Source of the DNA: Gonatopus flavifemur
Taxonomy: Eukaryota; Arthropoda; Insecta; Hymenoptera; Dryinidae
Direction: 5' to 3'
DNA length: 64,000 nt
Assembly (NCBI GenBank): GCA_018340375.1
Contig: JAFFJZ010000008.1
Coordinates: 1,302,001-1,366,000 of the forward strand
Shown: one piece after another, positions 59,220 to 64,000 of the stretch
Position numbering within the stretch: position 1 is the first letter of the stretch
How the letters are laid out: each line of letters opens with the position of its first letter
Notes under the pieces: model-generated
Told to the model about the DNA's origin: nothing
Seen by the model: only the letters and a program-made list of their open reading frames with translations
Databases searched by the model: none
Position numbers and translations under genes: made by a program

Positions 59220-60590
59220 ATTTGTTGATAAATTCACGTTCTAATGTCTAGATGTTCAATGCATCTCTATTGAATATTCTTCGAATTTCTTATTCTATTC
59301 GGGTATGTAAAGGAAGGAAGAAGAATTTTGACAATGCTGCATATGAAACAAATATAAAACAAGAATCAGAAGAAAATTACTCGTGACGACTGATTTTACT
59401 TTTTGATGTCTCAATCAGAAGAAACAGAAAAAGGGAGAGCAAGATCCGGTGTTATATAGAATTGAAGTTATCTTCGGTATATCTTACCACATTGGAGCTG
59501 GTTATAAGAGTTGCCAGAAATATAATCAGAAATACCATCTAAACCATCGAAAAAGAAGAAGGTTACCAAGGGTGACAGTCGATAAAATTCAAGGGCTGGA
59601 GAGGTTATTATTATTTTTTCCTTCCCAGGTATCCCTGTTCAGCATAGGTAAGGAGAGTTCTTCACGTGCGTATTTAACCCTTTGGAAACGCCATGAGAAA
59701 AAACAGCCACAGTGTCAACCAACGATTCAGGATGGGTCGTTACGAAATAGTTCGATAGAAAAAATATTAAGGACCAACCTTTCTTGTCTTCCTGTCCACT
59801 GAAACGGCACAAAGAAGCGAAACGAAGAAGCCAATGTACTGTGAGCTACATATCTTATTCTTGAACAAAACATTTATTCTAAGACAATTTATTATTAGTC
59901 TTTTTCTCAGCCGATTTGATGAAAAAAATAGTTGCGAGAAGTAATTCCAACTCTATATGTGTGTTAACAGAAATCGTATCTCATGGATATGAAGTGAAAG
60001 CTGTCGGCTGTAACCATAGCAACCGATTGTTGTAACTTTTGATTGAACTTTTGATTTTGTTGCTGAAACCGAATTTGCATTAGAAATCGATTGAGTAGCA
60101 TTTCCCGAAACGTTTCAGATGCTTGAGATGCCCGTGATAAAATTTTTCTACAACAAATTATGACCATCTGTGGCTAGCTCTACGACCGGCAGTTTCAATT
60201 TCATTTCATGAACGCATCCAGTTTTTACAACTATGAAAAAGTAGAACTCGAACTCACCACAAGGAATGGAATTGTCAAAGATGAAGTCTAATAACCATTC
60301 CTCATCTTCGTTTATTTTTAGCGTAGAAACAATGTTCATTCATACCTGATGAGTTAGTTTCCTAATTCTCAATTAGTTTGTGTACGGAATATTTGAAAGA
60401 TTTGTTCGTTCTGTAACTTTTTCATTATCAATCGATACTTATATGACCGAACTTAGGGAACTTATGTTCACATCCAAACTTTGTAAAATTGCAGAGGTTT
60501 GTTTTTTTTTCTATTTTCATGAATTATATCTCTCAAATGATACACCAAATCTTTTGGTGTGTATTGTGAGCATTAAAAATATTGAAATGA
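59220..60590. other. Mixed DNA, nothing firmly recognised
   Basis: ORF 59449-59802 (+) contains a basic NHRKRRRLPR stretch but no domain. Remaining sequence is AT-rich. Confidence 0.35.
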
Positions 60591-60594
60591 ATTA

Positions 60595-60820
60595 ATGTTG
60601 CTGGAGTTCGAATCGTTTATTGGAACGGATTAGTAATCGAATAACGAAATACTCAACTGTTGAAGACCAGAAATTTTGCAATAATTGTTTTAGCGATGTT
60701 TTCAATTCCAAGTGGTTGATTTGAATGGTTGAATAACGATCATTCATCAGATTTTATGAGTTCAAATTTTCGTTTCGTTCCTATAAACAATTCTAACTTC
60801 AATTACATAATGAATTATGC
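60595..60820 (+). repeat. Dispersed repeat of about 220 bp, copy B
   Basis: Same orientation and order of phrases as 19097-19320 (ggattagtaatcgaataac, gttgaagaccag, ttttcgtttcgttcctataaac). More degraded in the middle. Confidence 0.65.
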
Positions 60821-60829
60821 TTTTTAAAT

Positions 60830-63300
60830 ATCACTAAATATTATTTTTTATTGTTCATTTGATATTTTTATACAAAACATCTGTCTGCTTATTAATCACA
60901 AATTATGCTCAATTTCGATTTGGAACACTTCTTAGCTGTAGATAAAAGTATTTTGTTCAAACGGAATTCGGGCATGGAATAATCAGCAGTTGATCGATCA
61001 GTGGTTGACGATGGAGAAGGGAAAGAGAGAGGAAGGGGCTTCAGGCGATTCAGCAGAAAAAATACATTTGTCAGTCGTTACGCTTGGAGGCGAGATATTT
61101 TGTTATCTTCCTGTACACGGATTAATTACTTTGTTCGTGGACAAGGATAATTAATTAACGCTATGGAAATGATGAAATGACTGGTTGCATACGCTTTCTT
61201 TCACTCTTTTGACCAGTCGTGGGTGATCAAAGAACTCGAGGTGACCTCGACAGGAACCGTGAGTGACCTCGAGGAGAGGATTACGATTGCGTTGGTTTTG
61301 ACACGCTTTCATCATAGTTAAACTATATGACAGGTATTTGTTTGCACGTCAAAAAATAATGCTCTTATGTATACATCGAAATGCATTATATGGATTACTT
61401 AAACCTCTTGACGTGCTACAAAAATTTTATTCAATATACTTTCTTCTCATCTTCCACAGAGAAAAAGTTCTTCTCTTCTTCAACTGCACATCGGATGAAA
61501 GATTATAATTGTATATCCTTGATTCTCATCATTGAACCTTGTCCATTGTTAAAAAATTATACAACTTCATTATATTCGATCGAATTAATAGCTGGAGCAG
61601 AATGTATGTATGTATACAGAATTATTCAGTCTCGAATAACAAATCCATGGATTAGTAAATGAAATTTGGGACGTGGTTGTCTTTTTCTCTTCAACGCGGT
61701 GGATTTTTCTATTCTTCTGAAATCTCATCCAACGGGCCACGTCGAAGTCACGATACATTGATAATTTGACTATACTCAACTATAGGAGAATCGTACTAGA
61801 TACTTATGTACATATACATGCGTGTGCGTATGGATAGGGCTATATTCATTGATATTTGTGGTGGTAACAGTCATTCATGGTCACGTTTTTCACGGTTACT
61901 TTTCCGATCTTTTATTGGCGCCCAAAATCAATCGATCTGTCCTGGGGTCGTCGCATATGGTCAGACGGTCAAAAAAGAGGGTGTTCACGAAAGATGACCA
62001 AACACGGATGGAGAAAAAAAATTATCTAACAGATACGTGTGTATATATGGCTCCCTCAATACACCACTCGAATTATAACATTTTTTCGGGTTGGCAATCT
62101 CAAGAAAAGGAAAAAAAGAGAATTCACAATGTTGGATCGTATTACGTATTGTCAAAACGAATTTCTCTGAAGGATTGATGTTTCGAGGGAATTATTATAT
62201 ACACATGGAAGAGGAAGAGAAAAAAATAACGCAATGAAACCAATGAAACAACCCTGGTGAAACAGACCCCTTAAATCCTCATAATGGGATTCAATGAGCT
62301 TTCACATATTCTCCTATTAAATTTCAAACTTTTGATTTCGATACAGGCGATAAGAAAAAATGGGGAAACTGACAAAATCATATTTCATTTTCTATCACTT
62401 AATTTTTTTCTAATATAATTTAAAGGAGTCTTTTTCGCCAAGTGAATGACACCTTCTTCTCTACACAGTAAAATGTAAAAGTTACGTCATAAATATCATT
62501 CACTCATTTCAATGTGTAGGCAAAACTGTTACGACTAAAAGGAAGCAGTGAAAACAAACGACGATATAATAGCAAAGGCTGGATTCGACTCAAGTTTTCA
62601 AGGAATATGCAGTCATATTATAGTGAAAATACTCTAGCGATTTGTTGTAATGCTTGACCCAAGAAGGAACTAGCAAGATCCCAGCATTTCGTGAGTTTTT
62701 TATCCCAGATAGAACTTGAAATTTCGTATGATTAATTGCCGTATTATCTTTTGGAATTATTATAGCTTCTGTACAATATGAGAGAAATACATCACAATAT
62801 ATTAGGGAGCATAGTGTTTTGGACAGACATATAGTGAAATTCATTTTACAGATATATCCTGAACTCAATAGAAAATGTTAAACTCGATGGATAAAAATTT
62901 GTCTCGTGCATTTGAAAAGGTTTCGCTGTAAAAATTCCTAATTTCTTATTGAATCTAGGATGTGGAATGATTGCTTAGAACTTCTGCTTATTGACAAATA
63001 CCGCATAGGACCTCTTTTGAATGTCTGAGAGATATGTCTTATATTGCGACAAGATATCTCATAGATATTGAAAATACGTCTTATAAAACATGTTCCGACA
63101 AGTTTGAAGATAAAATAACACGCGTACGTTTGTTGCATGCGACATCATTAGATAAAAGCAGAGGTAAAATAGTTTTCCCTATGACGTGCATCATTTCATC
63201 TTGAACAGTTATTATTTGTTCAGATGAAATTTATGAAACCCTATCTTTTGTAGACATAACTCTCAGAGGATTCCTCTTTGGATTTACCATAAATCTCTTG
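60830..63300. other. AT-rich DNA, nothing recognised apart from TGACCT sites
   Basis: tgacct occurs at 61242-61247 and 61264-61269 within ctcgaggtgacctcga and gagtgacctcgagg. ORFs at 61806-62178 and 62590-62868 have no domain. Confidence 0.4.
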
Positions 63301-63304
63301 GCCA

Positions 63305-63696
63305 CACGGAGAAAAAGGAATTCGCTGTGGCAGCGAAATCTACTTTTGCTGCGTTCCTTTTGCCAGAGCAGCAATTTTTTTGCTGTGACGGCAAACTATT
63401 TGCTGTTCCAGCAATCTTGTTAGCTGCGACAGCGAATTTTTAGCTGTGGCACCAAAAATGTTTGCTATCCCAGCAAAATTTGTTTGCTACTCTATATATA
63501 ATACTGAAAATTTGCTGGTGGAGCAAACATTTTTTGCTGCCACAGCTAAAAAATTGCTGTCGTAGCTAACACGATTGCAGTTATTAGTAGCAAAAACGAT
63601 TTGTTATAGCAAATTTTTAGCTAGGTCAGCAACAAATTTTGCTATTCTATATATAATACCTCGATTTGCTGCGTCAGCAAAGTTTTTCTCTCCGTG
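63305..63696. mobile_element. 392-bp MITE built of TTGCTG/CAGCAA words, CA duplication
   Basis: The ends cacggagaaaaaggaa and inverted cacggagagaaaaact are flanked by CA (63303-63304, 63697-63698). Exact ttgctg or cagcaa occurs 12 times and near variants many more, usually as ttgctgNNNcagcaa. A block ctatatataatac occurs twice (63493 and 63647), so part of the element is internally duplicated. Confidence 0.92.
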
Positions 63697-63783
63697 CACC
63701 TAGAAACTTGCAATCAAACATCTTTATTGTCTTATATTAAAGCATGAATATAGGGGTCAAACAGCACGTTTCCTACACAGAGA

Positions 63784-64000
63784 AAAAAGATGCGCTGAAA
63801 AGTACCATACTTCATTACACTATAGTGTTCGAACATTAATTTCGTCCCCATCAAGTTATTCCCGTGGAAATATCTGCAAAAGTGCTATACTTCTTCAGGA
63901 AAGTCCAAGTGAGTATAGCACTTTTACAAGTACTTTAATATGAGTTTTTTTATTTTGACAAGAATACCTTTGTGGAAAAATTCGGAATAATTCTCTAAAG
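63784..64000. mobile_element. Left part of another MITE, cut by the window end
   Basis: tccta then cacagagaaaaaagatgc is a left terminus of the CACNG class. Inside, aaaagtaccatacttc and aaaagtgctatacttc are mirrored by gagtatagcacttttac. The right end would lie beyond 64000. TA precedes the left end. Confidence 0.6.

Noticed and set aside
1..64000. CRISPR arrays, operons or bacterial promoters
   Set aside because: The repeats are dispersed foldbacks without regular spacers, no prokaryotic-type gene packing exists, and the transposon families are those of animals.
1..64000. tRNA, rRNA or snRNA genes
   Set aside because: I looked for B-box-like gttcgaatc sequences. The one near 60606 belongs to the 220-bp dispersed repeat and has no matching A box or cloverleaf arms that I could pair.

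Overview
This is an AT-rich eukaryotic window with no recognisable intact host gene. It looks like arthropod, most likely insect, DNA. It holds mariner-family transposase remains and non-LTR retrotransposon pieces ending in an (ATG)n tail. It is also dense with short foldback DNA transposons (MITEs) whose termini read CACNG...CNGTG. A hymenopteran is plausible from the general character of these families, but nothing here proves it. Open reading frames are short and mostly random, or are shadows of palindromic repeats.

Layout. 1-6120: hAT-like clusters of palindromic words, two copies of a mid-length dispersed repeat and several foldbacks. 7050-7600: a GC-richer stretch with a TATA box, a promoter candidate. 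9023-9197: a GGACGTCC-word element. 9740-11498: LINE copy 1, broken and carrying a 262-bp MITE. 14594-17480: a TA-flanked MITE, two word clusters, a minus-strand LINE tail and a third copy of the dispersed repeat. 20370-21893: a near full-length but dead mariner carrying a 264-bp MITE. 22531-23015: a MITE that itself carries a hAT MITE with an 8-bp duplication. 28140-30513: a CAGCTG cluster, a hAT-like MITE, a mariner fragment abutting LINE copy 2, and a 208-bp MITE inside that LINE. 33150-40794: about ten more foldbacks, including a Tc1-like one, a hAT-like one and a CATATATG array. 44536-53230: a run of large palindromic MITEs, two of them head to tail at 52551-53230. 54339-55070: an old tandem array with a period near 146 bp. 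56023-56709 and 63305-64000: more foldbacks.

The most informative signal is genomic stratigraphy. Several small elements sit inside recognisable older elements, so empty and filled sites can be compared. This fixes exact boundaries and shows 2-bp target duplications (TA, CA or TT). Many of these elements share a second property: each is built from its own short palindromic word repeated many times through the body. LINE copies 1 and 2 also share the same two frameshifts, which suggests descent from an already broken source copy mobilised in trans.

The possible host-gene signals are weak: GC-richer patches near 7100, 28780, 37000 and 51500 with TATA boxes, splice-donor-like sites or short ORFs. 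All are marked low confidence.
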